Assembly (NCBI RefSeq): GCF_001042475.2
Contig: NZ_LECW02000012.1
Coordinates: 1-64,000, forward strand
Direction of reading: 5' to 3'
DNA length: 64,000 bases
DNA from: Bacillus glycinifermentans
GTDB taxonomy: Bacteria; Bacillota; Bacilli; Bacillales; Bacillaceae
Shown here: piece after piece, positions 7,400 through 15,539 of the stretch
Numbering within the stretch: position 1 is the first letter of the stretch
Layout: each line of letters opens with the position of its first letter
Position numbers and translations under genes: made by a program
Notes under the pieces: model-generated
Told to the model about the DNA's origin: nothing
Seen by the model: only the letters and a program-made list of their open reading frames with translations
Databases searched by the model: none

Positions 7400-7981
7400 T
7401 TATGCGAATGATCTTGCGCCTTTTACGGCGTTCGGTGAGTACGACCATACGTCAACCTGATCGCCTTGTGCAATCACCCCCGGCCGTTCAACGACACAAA
7501 CGATCCCCCTTCTGCCCATGGCATGGCGTACAAAACGGGAAGCGAGCTTCGGCTTGTCCGGAAACTGTTTTTGAATAACCTCGCCGGGCTGGATGCACGG
7601 TTCATTTTCACCTTCGCACAAAAGCGCGGCTCCGCTCGGAAAAACGAGTCTGCTTCCTTCTCTTACATGCGTCAATTGAGGCAACCCGCTTAATGCGATA
7701 TTGGCTCCGAGCCATTCCGGAAGTACGGCAGGGATGTTTAGCCTTTCGGCAATCGCCAGGCATTCTTCGACCGAGACGATCGAAATCTGCCGCCTGTTAA
7801 AAATCTCCGTACCTTTTTTATACATCGGTTCCCGGGCGCCGGCCGTCTTTGTCAAGCCGAAATGCAGATCACCGGGAATCCCTCCGTAGTCAATCGAAAT
7901 TTCTTCTTTTTTCTCCGTCACAAATGACGGGGTATCGGCGATGTATACGTTCTCCGCCGTCGCTTTCCGCCTTTCCCACAT
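7400..7981 (-). CDS. yuaD: MOSC domain protein YuaD
   Basis: MOSC domains are predicted to handle a sulfur group through a conserved cysteine and occur in molybdenum-cofactor sulfurases and related proteins. The 193-residue protein fits a stand-alone MOSC domain: GGIPGDLHFGL near the N-terminus, RQISIVSVEECLAIAERLNIP, LGANIALSGLPQL, GAALLCEGENEPCIQPGE with the conserved Cys, and GRRGIVCVVERPG with GDQVDVW at the end. The ATG at 7981 follows AAAGGAGAT. It converges with yuaE, with an imperfect GGGAGG/CCTCCC hairpin between them. Its biological substrate is unknown. Confidence 0.85.
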   Translation of the reverse strand: MWERRKATAENVYIADTPSFVTEKKEEISIDYGGIPGDLHFGLTKTAGAREPMYKKGTEIFNRRQISIVSVEECLAIAERLNIPAVLPEWLGANIALSGLPQLTHVREGSRLVFPSGAALLCEGENEPCIQPGEVIQKQFPDKPKLASRFVRHAMGRRGIVCVVERPGVIAQGDQVDVWSYSPNAVKGARSFA

Positions 7982-8050
7982 TCAACCCATCTCCTTTTTT
8001 GAATATGAGAATTATTTTACAATGCTTCCTTTTTTTCTTCAAATCAAGCT

Positions 8051-8086
8051 AAAAACCCGCTGTGCTCGGGAGCACACGCGGGTTTT
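8051..8086 (-). terminator. Terminator of gbsAB
   Basis: AAAACCCGC and GTGCT pair with AGCAC and GCGGGTTTT (8052-8086), at the end of gbsB. Confidence 0.85.
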
Positions 8087-8095
8087 CAGCTGGGC

Positions 8096-9304
8096 TTATA
8101 CAGTTTTCGGCGTTTTATTAAAACAGCGTTTGTAAATCCAAATGTAGGCTTGTTCATTTAGGTCTCTCGGGTTTCCGACCGTCTGCGGGTCTTTCATCGC
8201 CTCTTTTGCAAGGCGTTCAATCATATCAGGTGATACGCCTTGTTCTTCAAGGCCCGGAATCTCTAAATCCTCTACAAGCTGATACATCCAATTGACGGAG
8301 GCTTTTGCCGCTTCTTCCGTCGTCATGTTGCTTGTATCAATGCCGAATGCTTTTGCGATGCGCGCAAATTTTTCAGGGTAGCCCTTCCAATTGTATTCCA
8401 TCACAGGTCCCATCATTGCGGCAACGCATTGGCCGTGGGCAACCGGGATGATTCCGCCGAGCGTCTGGCTCATCGCGTGAGCCGCGCCCGCTGATTCGCT
8501 GCCGTAGGAAAGGCCTGCAAGCATTGCCGCCTGAGCCATTCCGTATCTTGCTTCAAGATCTTCTCCGTCGGCAAACGCCCTGCGGATATAATGTGCGGCA
8601 TATTCAATTGCAAGCAGCGCAACAGCATCGGTGATCGGCTGCGCAAACTTCATCGTATAGCATTCGATCGCATGGGCCAAAGCGTCGACTCCCGTCATCG
8701 CCGTGACATGGGGAGGCATCGATACGTGCAGTTCAGGATCGATGATTGTCAAATGCGCCGCGATCAGCGGTCCCCCCGTATTGAACTTGAATTCGCGATC
8801 TTCATCCGTAATCACCGCCCATTGCGTAACCTCTGAACCGGTACCTGCTGTCGTCGGAATCGTCGTGAGCGGAGGAATCCGGTTTTCAAGCGGTTTTTTT
8901 CCTTCTGCCGCTTCATAATCAAGCACCGTACCCTCGTGAGTCGCTTCAACTCCGATCGCTTTCGCCGTATCCATTGAGCTCCCGCCGCCGACCGCCACAA
9001 GACCGTCGCAGTTTTCTTCAGCGTAAAGCTTTGAGCCTTCTGCTACAAGACGCACGGGCGGATTAGGTTCGACTTTATTGAAGACGACGACTTCAATGCC
9101 GGCTTCTTGCAATGATTCAACAACGGGTTTTGTAACACCCGCTTTGTGAATGCCCGGGTCTGTGACAAGCAGCGCTTTCGTGACGCCAAGCTTTTTCACT
9201 TCTTCCCCGACATGCTTTACGGCTCCGATTCCGTGCTTAATAACGGTCGGAATTTCAAACGTATGGAATTTGTTCATGGCTTCTACTTTCATATTTAAAG
9301 TCAT
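8096..9304 (-). CDS. gbsB: Type III (iron-dependent) choline dehydrogenase GbsB
   Basis: GbsB oxidises choline to betaine aldehyde with NAD, the first step of osmoprotectant glycine-betaine synthesis. The 402-residue protein is an iron-containing alcohol dehydrogenase: NAD-binding GGGSSMDTAKAIG, TTAGTGSEVTQWAVIT, and the metal ligands Asp and His in DALAHAIECY, HAMSQTLGG and HGQCVAAMM. It follows gbsA after 17 bp and is clearly cotranscribed with it. The start at 9304 (MTLNMKVEAMNK) gives the usual length; internal ATGs nearby are possible. Expression is expected to be repressed by GbsR and released by choline. Confidence 0.97.
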   Translation of the reverse strand: MTLNMKVEAMNKFHTFEIPTVIKHGIGAVKHVGEEVKKLGVTKALLVTDPGIHKAGVTKPVVESLQEAGIEVVVFNKVEPNPPVRLVAEGSKLYAEENCDGLVAVGGGSSMDTAKAIGVEATHEGTVLDYEAAEGKKPLENRIPPLTTIPTTAGTGSEVTQWAVITDEDREFKFNTGGPLIAAHLTIIDPELHVSMPPHVTAMTGVDALAHAIECYTMKFAQPITDAVALLAIEYAAHYIRRAFADGEDLEARYGMAQAAMLAGLSYGSESAGAAHAMSQTLGGIIPVAHGQCVAAMMGPVMEYNWKGYPEKFARIAKAFGIDTSNMTTEEAAKASVNWMYQLVEDLEIPGLEEQGVSPDMIERLAKEAMKDPQTVGNPRDLNEQAYIWIYKRCFNKTPKTV

Positions 9305-9321
9305 TCGTGATTCTCCTCCTC

Positions 9322-10794
9322 TTATGCTTTAAACCAATTGACAGCCGCCGGTTTTGTATTGCGGTAAACGTGCTTCACTTCCGTGTATTCATCAAGACCC
9401 ATTCGGCCAAGCTCGCGGCCGATCCCTGACTGCTTGTATCCGCCCCACGGCGCCTGAGCAAAGTAAGGATGGAAGTCATTGATCCACACCGTGCCCATTC
9501 TCAGCTTGGAAGCGACGCGCTCCGCTTTTTCAATATCGTTTGTCCAAACCGCCCCGGCAAGGCCGTAGATCGTGTCATTTGCAAGCGAGGCCGCTTCTTC
9601 TTCCGTACGGAATGTTTCAACGGTCAAAACAGGCCCGAACACCTCTTCCTGCACGATTCTCATATCCGGCCGGCAGCCTGAGAAAATCGTCGGCAAGTAG
9701 AAGAAACCGTCCTGCAGCTCTTGATCTTCTGGACGCTTGCCGCCTGTTTCAAGCTTTGCGCCTTCCTTCAGACCGATTTCCACGTATTGTTCCACTTTGC
9801 TTCGGTGTTCAGCGGAAATGAGCGGACCGCTCTGCGTCTCTGGAGCGAATCCGTTGCCAAGCTTGATGTTTTTCGTACGTTTAACAAGCTCTTCCAAGAA
9901 TTCGTCGTGGATCGATTCTTCCACGAGCAGCCGGGAGCCCGCAGAGCAGACTTGGCCGGCGTGAAAAAACACGGCGTTTAGCGCCTGGTCAACCGCGGCA
10001 TCGAAATCAGCGTCTTTAAACACAATATTCGGATTTTTCCCGCCGAGCTCAAGGGCGATTTTCTTGACATTCGTGCTTGCTGCCTGCATGATTTTCTTCC
10101 CTGTTTCAATTCCGCCGGTGAATGAGATCAGATCGACGTCCGTATTTCTGGCAAGCTCGTCGCCTACCGTATCTCCCGGTCCGAGGACGAGGTTGGCAAC
10201 GCCTTTTGGCACGCCCGCTTCTTCCATTAATTTAAATACTTTAATCGTTGTCAGAGGCGTGATCTCGCTCGGCTTTACAACGATTGTATTTCCGGCTGCC
10301 AAAGCGGGAGCGATTTTCCAGCTGGCTTGCAAAAGCGGATAATTCCATGGCGTGATTTGTCCGCAGACTCCGACTGGCTCCCTGACGATTTCGCTTTTTG
10401 AATTCGGAATCGGCGAGGAAACGATCTCTCCCCCATCCTTATCCGCAAGTCCCGCATAATATTGAAATACGTTTGCAATATCATCCATGTCGGCTTTGCT
10501 TTCTTCCAGCGTCTTACCGGTATCGAGCGATTCAAGCTCCGCAAGCTCATCATGATCTCGCCTTATGAGCTCCGCGATCTTCAATATAATATTGCCGCGT
10601 TCAAGACCGGTTGTATTTGACCATTCGCCTGCATCAAAGGCACGGCGCGCAGCAGCTATAGCCTTAACAGCGTCTTCTCTGTCTCCTTCACCGACGGTTT
10701 CGATATGCTCCTGATTAAAGGGATTAATAATCTTGCGAGTACCGCCTTTTTCAGCGCTCACCCATTTTCCGTCAATGAAAAGTGTTTGACTCAT
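9322..10794 (-). CDS. gbsA: Glycine betaine aldehyde dehydrogenase GbsA
   Basis: GbsA converts betaine aldehyde to glycine betaine with NAD, completing synthesis of this compatible solute from choline. The 490-residue protein has the aldehyde dehydrogenase landmarks: TPWNYPLLQASWKIAPALAAGNT, VKPSEITPLT, SFTGG, the catalytic Glu in LELGGKNPNIVFKDAD, the catalytic Cys in FFHAGQVCSAGSRL and EEVFGPVL. The ATG at 10792-10794 follows GGGAGGTTGC and gives the same N-terminus (MSQTLFIDGKW) as the B. subtilis enzyme; an 8-codon longer frame exists. The promoter lies in the divergent 10795-11112 region shared with gbsR. Confidence 0.97.
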   Translation of the reverse strand: MSQTLFIDGKWVSAEKGGTRKIINPFNQEHIETVGEGDREDAVKAIAAARRAFDAGEWSNTTGLERGNIILKIAELIRRDHDELAELESLDTGKTLEESKADMDDIANVFQYYAGLADKDGGEIVSSPIPNSKSEIVREPVGVCGQITPWNYPLLQASWKIAPALAAGNTIVVKPSEITPLTTIKVFKLMEEAGVPKGVANLVLGPGDTVGDELARNTDVDLISFTGGIETGKKIMQAASTNVKKIALELGGKNPNIVFKDADFDAAVDQALNAVFFHAGQVCSAGSRLLVEESIHDEFLEELVKRTKNIKLGNGFAPETQSGPLISAEHRSKVEQYVEIGLKEGAKLETGGKRPEDQELQDGFFYLPTIFSGCRPDMRIVQEEVFGPVLTVETFRTEEEAASLANDTIYGLAGAVWTNDIEKAERVASKLRMGTVWINDFHPYFAQAPWGGYKQSGIGRELGRMGLDEYTEVKHVYRNTKPAAVNWFKA

Positions 10795-10970
10795 AAAAGC
10801 AACCTCCCGATCACGCAAAGTTTGTTAAATAAAAATTTAACGTTTTTAACACTTTGAATTTACCATGCGTATAAAACCGTGTCAAAGAAAAATCGGCCGG
10901 ACGATTTGTTTGAATTTTATGTGATCTCAAGCCTCATGCGGACTGAGCCGTTTTCAAAAAAAATTTAATT

Positions 10971-10998
10971 TTGACTTTTTGATATCTTTCGTTAAGAT
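10971..10998 (+). promoter_or_regulatory. Probable gbsR promoter
   Basis: TTGACT (10971-10976), 16 bases, TAAGAT (10993-10998). It lies in the roughly 300-bp divergent region between gbsA and gbsR. That region also holds an imperfect ACC..ATCCC/GGGGAT..GGT hairpin at 11042-11075 in the gbsR leader; its role is unknown. Confidence 0.5.
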
Positions 10999-11112
10999 AA
11001 AGAACATAAAGAAATTACTTAACAAATTTAACGCGGATTTCAGGACCGATCCCGATTTTTATGGGGATTGGGTCTTTATCATTGATGTTTCCGCTCCTTT
11101 GAAAGGAGGATA

Positions 11113-11670
11113 ATGATGGACGAGCCCCGTGATCTTTCCGCAAAAGAAGCAATCGCACAAGCGAAAGATTTAGTCATCGATTCGATTGCAGAAACGATGG
11201 ATCTGTACGGCATTACCCGGAGTGCGGGCATTTTGTACGGAACGATGTACCTTTCAGACGAAATGACGCTGGACGAAATGCGGGAAGAGTTGCAGATGAG
11301 CAAGCCGAGCATGAGCACGAGCGTTAAAAAGCTCCAGGATTTAAATATTGTGAAAAAAACGTTTCACAGAGGAAGAAGAAAACACAGTTTTGTGGCTGAA
11401 AAAGATTTCTTTACATTTTTCACAAGCTTTTTTCCGCAAAAGTGGGAGAGAGAAGTAAAGGTCAATCTGGCTGCCATTCAAGATGCCCAGCAGGCATTGC
11501 AGAATGTCGCAGAAGACGACGGGCTGGAACAAAGCGTAAAAGAAGAAGCGAAGGCGCTTTACGAGCAGCTCGAACAGTCAAAGCCGTATTACGACTGGCT
11601 GATGAGACTCGCACAAGCAGTGCAGTCCGGAGAGATATTCAAGTTCATTCCGATTGAAGACAAAAAATAA
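11113..11670 (+). CDS. gbsR: Choline-sensing repressor GbsR (YuaC)
   Basis: GbsR is a MarR-like repressor that binds choline directly and shuts gbsAB (and the choline importer gene opuB in B. subtilis) until choline is present. The 185-residue protein has an N-terminal helical segment, a winged helix (DEMTLDEMREELQMSKPSMSTSVKKLQDLNIVKKTFHRGRRKHSF) and a C-terminal helical region with aromatic residues (KPYYDWLMRLAQ). The ATG at 11113 (or the next codon) follows GAAAGGAGG. It is divergent from gbsAB, as in B. subtilis, and ends at a long terminator. Confidence 0.95.
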   Translation: MMDEPRDLSAKEAIAQAKDLVIDSIAETMDLYGITRSAGILYGTMYLSDEMTLDEMREELQMSKPSMSTSVKKLQDLNIVKKTFHRGRRKHSFVAEKDFFTFFTSFFPQKWEREVKVNLAAIQDAQQALQNVAEDDGLEQSVKEEAKALYEQLEQSKPYYDWLMRLAQAVQSGEIFKFIPIEDKK

Positions 11671-11717
11671 AAGGTTTTTAGCCGCTTCTTGACATGGCGG
11701 CTAAAAACCTTTTTTTA
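11670..11717 (+). terminator. Terminator of gbsR
   Basis: AAAGGTTTTTAGCCGC pairs perfectly with GCGGCTAAAAACCTTT, followed by T residues. Confidence 0.92.
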
Positions 11718-11771
11718 TGCATAATTCCAATTTTTTATTAAAACACTAAATGAAAAGGAGGAAGATCCCTG

Positions 11772-12980
11772 ATGCTTGATAAAGAAACGATTCAAATCGT
11801 AAAGTCGACAGCGCCCATTCTAAAGGAGCACAGCCACGAAATTGGCAAGCGATTTTACGAATTGTTATTTTCAAAAGTCCCTGAATTGCATAATATGTTC
11901 AACCAGACCAATCAAAAACGCGGAATACAGCAGGAAGCTTTGGCGTATACGGTATATGCCGCCGGTGAAAACATCGATCATCTGGAGGCTTTAGAGCCCG
12001 TCATTAAAAGAATTACTGAAAAACATCGGGCAATTGGCGTAAAGCCTGAACAATATCCAATCGTCGGCGAAACGCTGCTCGCAGCGGTGAAAGATGTATT
12101 AGGCGATGCTGCAACCGAGGAAGTACTTGGAGCCTGGAAAAAAGCTTACGGCGAAATTGCAAAGGCCTTTATCGATATTGAACAAAAACTTTATAAAGAA
12201 ACCGAGCAGCTTCCGGGAGGATGGGAAGGCTACCGGAATTTTCGCGTGGATCAAAAGGTGAAAGAGAGCAGTCTGATTACATCGTTTTACTTAATGCCTG
12301 AGGATGGACAACCGATCGCTTCATATGAGGCAGGACAGTATTTGACGATAAAAGCGGAAATCGAAGGCGAGGCGTATACGCACATCAGGCATTACAGCCT
12401 TTCCGACGCCCCTGGCAAAGAGTCCGTCAAACGCGAAGATGCGCACGGAGACGCACCGGCAGGCATCGTCTCAACATACTTGCATCAGCAGGTACAAACA
12501 GGCGATATTCTTAAATTTTCCGCTCCGGCAGGCGATTTCGTGATCAGCAGCACCGATTTGCCGCTTGTATTGATCAGCGGCGGCGTCGGCATTACGCCGC
12601 TGTTAAGCATGTTAAACAAGGCGGCTGAACAACAGCCCAACAGACAAGTGACATTTATTCACTCAGCAAAGAACAGCGAATTTCACGCCTTTAAAAAACA
12701 TGTGGCCGATTTGGCTGAAAAGAACGGGAATATCCGGTTTTTTGTATGCTATGAAGCGCCTTCTTCTGAAGACCGTTCCTTGCAAAACTTTGATAAAGAG
12801 GGCTTTATCAACTTAGAGTGGCTGCAATCCATCCTCCCGGGAAATGATGCAGATTTTTATTTTTGCGGACCGATTCCCTTTATGAAAGCCGTCAACGGGG
12901 CGCTGAAACAATGGGGTGTGCCGAAAAACAACATTCATTATGAAGTGTTTAATCCGGTTGCGATTTTAGAAGAGGAATAA
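11772..12980 (+). CDS. hmp: Flavohaemoglobin (nitric oxide dioxygenase)
   Basis: Hmp detoxifies nitric oxide to nitrate using oxygen and NAD(P)H in the cytoplasm. The 402-residue protein joins an N-terminal globin domain (LDKETIQIVKSTAPILKEH; ALAYTVYAAGENIDHL near the haem pocket; KHRAIGVKPEQYPIVGE with the proximal His) to an FAD-binding domain (GQYLTIKAEI, RHYSLSDAPG) and an NAD-binding domain (LISGGVGITPLLSML, FCGPIPFMKA). Length and order are standard. The ATG at 11772 follows AAAAGGAGGAAG. In Bacillus this gene is usually controlled by ResDE and NsrR; I did not confirm a site. It stands next to gbsR here, unlike its place in B. subtilis. Confidence 0.97.
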   Translation: MLDKETIQIVKSTAPILKEHSHEIGKRFYELLFSKVPELHNMFNQTNQKRGIQQEALAYTVYAAGENIDHLEALEPVIKRITEKHRAIGVKPEQYPIVGETLLAAVKDVLGDAATEEVLGAWKKAYGEIAKAFIDIEQKLYKETEQLPGGWEGYRNFRVDQKVKESSLITSFYLMPEDGQPIASYEAGQYLTIKAEIEGEAYTHIRHYSLSDAPGKESVKREDAHGDAPAGIVSTYLHQQVQTGDILKFSAPAGDFVISSTDLPLVLISGGVGITPLLSMLNKAAEQQPNRQVTFIHSAKNSEFHAFKKHVADLAEKNGNIRFFVCYEAPSSEDRSLQNFDKEGFINLEWLQSILPGNDADFYFCGPIPFMKAVNGALKQWGVPKNNIHYEVFNPVAILEEE

Positions 12981-13079
12981 GCGGGATATGCGGGCGTTCT
13001 TGTCTGCGAGAACAAGATGAATTCGGTTTTCTGTCCGGTGCAGGCAGCTGGATTAGAAATGATCCTTTCGTAGATAGGA

Positions 13080-13335
13080 TACTGGGTGCCCTTTTTTTCA
13101 TAGATAAGGCCGCCGCATTCATTTCAGTACCGGGCAGCTCGAAAAAATGTCCCGCTTGTTTGAAACTACGGAAATAAACTGCTGCTGTTTGCCTACTTCA
13201 TCCCGGCGTCCACCATATTACCGGCTATTTTTCGGGCATTACCCAAATCCCTTTTCTTACATATATGCTATTCGCCTATTGCGGGGCTTTTCTTTGGGCC
13301 GGGTAGGCGATGCTTGTTTTCACTGTGTTGAATCA
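13080..13335 (+). pseudogene. Remnant of a DedA/SNARE-associated family membrane protein
   Basis: Between hmp and the CarD-like pseudogene lies a stretch whose two forward frames together read as part of a DedA protein: SRLFE then YGNKLLLFAYFIP in one frame, and GVHHITGYFSGITQIPFLTYMLFAYCGAFLWAG in another. The pattern FIPG-H-ITGYFSGI followed by an AY-GA-LW helix is typical of DedA family flippase-type proteins. At least two frameshifts and a stop break it, and both ends are missing. The intact neighbours suggest decay after insertion or an old gene loss. The unbroken 78-codon frame at 13147-13383 that crosses this stretch is not itself a believable gene. Confidence 0.7.
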
Positions 13336-13514
13336 AAAAGCAGGATTGACCTAAATACCGGAAGAGAAAGTCTTAATGTTTAATGATCATGGCACTCATG
13401 CAAGCTTTCGGTACATTTAATTTAACCCTGACTGCAGAAACAAATGAAATGATACATAACATTTATTAAGCTAATCAGAGAAATATTTCTTTCCTTCCAT
13501 CTATTAGAAAGGGA

Positions 13515-14013
13515 TCATTCAAAAGAATCGAATCTAAAAAGCTTACACTCTAAAAGCAATCGGGCTTCTTTTAGAGAAATATCTTTCATCATCATAATTT
13601 CATTCTCTAATATTTCTTTAGCTGATTTTAAGATTCCCATTTCTTCAACAGATATTTTTGTTTTTGTTAAGTATATGTACTTTAAGTCCCTAGCGAGTTG
13701 AGTTATATTGCATAAAGTTCCTGATTTGAACTTTTCCTCCAGGATAACCTTTCTTTTCATCCCGAGGATGAGTTAAATTTACTCTATAATCATAAGGTTT
13801 TTTGCAAATTGATAAGAAATCTTTTATTGAAGAAATCGGCCGCAGCCCTAGTTTCTCTGCCCTTTCTTTAGGTACATATATTTCCAATCTGCGAGCAGGG
13901 ATATAAATTTTATAGTATAATGTAGAATTGTTTTTAGCCTTTTGTATTTCTATTGATTTAAGATACCCAACTCCGTGTAAAGGGTACAGAACTTTATCTC
14001 CTTCTTTTAACAT
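13515..14013 (-). pseudogene. CarD/CdnL-like transcription regulator, frameshifted
   Basis: CarD-family proteins bind RNA polymerase through an N-terminal Tudor-like domain. The first part (13690-14013) has this domain: MLKEGDKVLYPLHGVGYLKSIE, YYKIYIPARRLEIYVPKERAEKLGLRPI. The second part (13515-13760) continues in another frame with the helical domain: KVILEEKFKSGTLCNITQLARDLKYIYL, LKSAKEILENEIMMMKDIS. Removing one base from the run of three C (13761-13763, GGG on the coding strand) would give a continuous protein of 165 residues. So this is either a one-base insertion that kills the gene or a sequence error. It is AT-rich and lies in the decayed region beside tRNA-Ala, which suggests it came in with a mobile element. 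Confidence 0.75.
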
Positions 14014-14309
14014 TTAACCACTCCTATTCATCCATAAAAAAATATCATCAATAAAATTATACCATCTCCATGTCAAGCGATTTTCGCGGTATATTATGTC
14101 TAAAATGTTACAATTAAATGAACTTTTGATATGGTGACTTCAATCTTTTGTTAAACGAAAAACCAAGATAGACATTAAATAGCGGTTTATTTGATTGGTG
14201 GATTCAGACCGGGAGAAGGTGGAGCATTGAATGGCATTATATGCGGATTAGACCAAAGGAGGCTTTTAGATTAAACGATTCATCCCTAAAACATGAAAAC
14301 GGAGGTCAT

Positions 14310-14540
14310 ATGATGGATGAAGATAGACTTGGAGTAATAGAAAAAACAGCATATATCCTATCTCTTGTATTCGTACTTGTATGGAGTTTCACACCTGAAT
14401 CTGTTCAATTATTCTTTAAATTAGCATCTTTTGTTATGCTTAGTATCGGATTTTTCCTGTCAGGCTATATAGAGAGAAAAGAAAAAAATCCTATATTGCT
14501 GCTTATAGCGTGGGTTATAATTACTGTTTATATTTTCTAG
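14310..14540 (+). CDS. Small hydrophobic protein of unknown function
   Basis: A 76-residue protein with ATG at 14310 (a second at 14313) after ACGGAGGTCAT. It has three hydrophobic stretches: TAYILSLVFVLVWSF, LFFKLASFVMLSIGFFLSGY and ILLLIAWVIITVYIF, separated by short charged turns. The in-frame start at 14241 has no ribosome-binding site. I do not recognise the family. It stands alone in an accessory, AT-rich region, with about 300 bp before it (14014-14309) in which I see no gene. Confidence 0.55.
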   Translation: MMDEDRLGVIEKTAYILSLVFVLVWSFTPESVQLFFKLASFVMLSIGFFLSGYIERKEKNPILLLIAWVIITVYIF

Positions 14541-14672
14541 ACCACAGAAAAACCCCGGTATTACCGATGCTTTTTCTTATTCACTGTTTTGGAGTTCTTT
14601 TGCTTCTAGAATCCCTAATGACTCATTAGCAGAAATGGAAAGCCGTACTATCACAACGCACCAACAAGAAAG

Positions 14673-14880
14673 TGGTCGAAGTTTAAAAAGAAATTTAAAT
14701 TAAAGGATATAAGGTTACATGTCTTCGACACATTTTCACAGCATTACGTTCAGAATCAGGGGGGAACATGGATGCGATTCAAAAACGAGCTGGACATTCA
14801 AGCTACCACATGATCTGACACATTTGGTCATGTCACAGAAAAATGGGTATATTGCTCAATTTGATCCAGAAAACATTGGT
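14673..14880 (+). pseudogene. Remnant of a phage-type tyrosine integrase (C-terminal part)
   Basis: Different forward frames carry pieces of the catalytic end of a tyrosine recombinase: KLKDIRLHVFDTFSQHYVQ resembles the box with the Arg-His motif (DLRHTHAT in intact relatives), MDAIQKRAGHSSYHM resembles the second box (IQERLGHSS), and DTFGHVTEKW resembles the segment after the active Tyr. Stops and frame changes break it, and the conserved Arg and His of the first box are altered. It ends about 100 bp from tRNA-Ala, a common attachment site, so it is probably the scar of a lost prophage or integrative element. Confidence 0.7.
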
Positions 14881-14943
14881 ATTGATCACTGAAAAAACGA
14901 TTTGCCAACAACTCAGAAATCTGGACAATTTTTAAAAATAGCA

Positions 14944-14977
14944 ATAAAAAAGAAACCCTTGAAGTATCAAGGGTTTC
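14944..14977 (-). terminator. Terminator of tRNA-Ala
   Basis: GAAACCCTTGA pairs perfectly with TCAAGGGTTTC (14952-14977) and a T run follows on the minus strand. Confidence 0.88.
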
Positions 14978-14982
14978 CAAGA

Positions 14983-15055
14983 TGGAGCATAGCGGGCTCG
15001 AACCGCTGACCTCTACACTGCCAGTGTAGCGCTCTCCCAGCTGAGCTAATGCCCC
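14983..15055 (-). tRNA. tRNA-Ala (anticodon GGC)
   Basis: On the minus strand a full cloverleaf reads from GGGGCAT to ATGCTCC plus the discriminator A. It has a 7-bp acceptor stem with one G-T pair, D arm TAGCTCAGCTGGGAGAGC, anticodon arm CTACA-CTGGCAG-TGTAG with GGC, and T arm GCGGTTCGAGCCCGC. The 3' CCA is not encoded. A terminator follows directly, so it is a single-gene unit. The integrase remnant next to it suggests past use as an insertion site. Confidence 0.97.
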
Positions 15056-15157
15056 GTTTATTTGAGACATGATTTATTATAGATGGTATTTTGAATAAAA
15101 GCAAGTGCTTTTTTGACTCAGCCGGGGAAAAGATGTTCTCGAAAGATCATCCGGACA

Positions 15158-15361
15158 TTATTTGCCGATGATATGATTGACACCTGCGATCACAATATCT
15201 CTCATGATTTCTGTATAATCATTGTAATCATCGTTTTGGCTGATGAGAATGTCAAACACGTCCTTCATCTTGCCGTCTATCATAAGAGTCAATCCTTCGA
15301 CTTCCTGTCCCGTTTCTCCATTTTCGAATGTTTCTCTCAGAATCGTTATTTTATCAGCCAT
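15158..15361 (-). CDS. Hypothetical 67-residue protein
   Basis: The ATG at 15359-15361 follows GAAGGAGATG at a good distance. The product (MADKITILRETFENGETGQEV at the start, ending in VIAGVNHIIGK) is acidic and soluble, with a run of Asp/Asn/Tyr (QNDDYNDYTE) in the middle. I do not recognise the family. Nothing convincing lies between it and the terminator at 15486-15516, though a 45-codon frame without a ribosome-binding site runs just upstream. It sits between tRNA-Ala and the broken ADP-ribosylglycohydrolase, in accessory DNA. Confidence 0.5.
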   Translation of the reverse strand: MADKITILRETFENGETGQEVEGLTLMIDGKMKDVFDILISQNDDYNDYTEIMRDIVIAGVNHIIGK

Positions 15362-15485
15362 GCTGCCGCATCTCCTTCATGTTTGTCATGGGTGGTTGCC
15401 GATGACAATATTTTCATCGCTTTCTCTATCATATCATTGATGGTGTTTTCATGTCTTCTTTCTTTTTTCTGTATCGCAACCAAAA

Positions 15486-15516
15486 GAAAACGCTGACCCC
15501 GGGTCTGGCGTTTTCC
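15486..15516 (-). terminator. Terminator after the ADP-ribosylglycohydrolase gene
   Basis: AAAACGC-tg-ACCC pairs with GGGT-ctg-GCGTTTT, just downstream of the stop at 15540 on the minus strand. Confidence 0.75.
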
Positions 15517-15539
15517 TTAGTTGTATAGGTGAACCGAAT

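Noticed and set aside
13147-13383. 78-codon open frame downstream of hmp
   Set aside because: Its translation is Cys- and Arg-rich nonsense, while the two other readings of the same DNA give DedA protein motifs; it is a shadow of a decayed gene.
14828-15070. 80-codon minus-strand open frame over tRNA-Ala
   Set aside because: Most of it is the tRNA and its terminator.
15376-15490. Possible 45-codon gene upstream of the 67-residue gene
   Set aside because: It starts only with TTG, has no ribosome-binding site and overlaps the terminator at 15486-15516.
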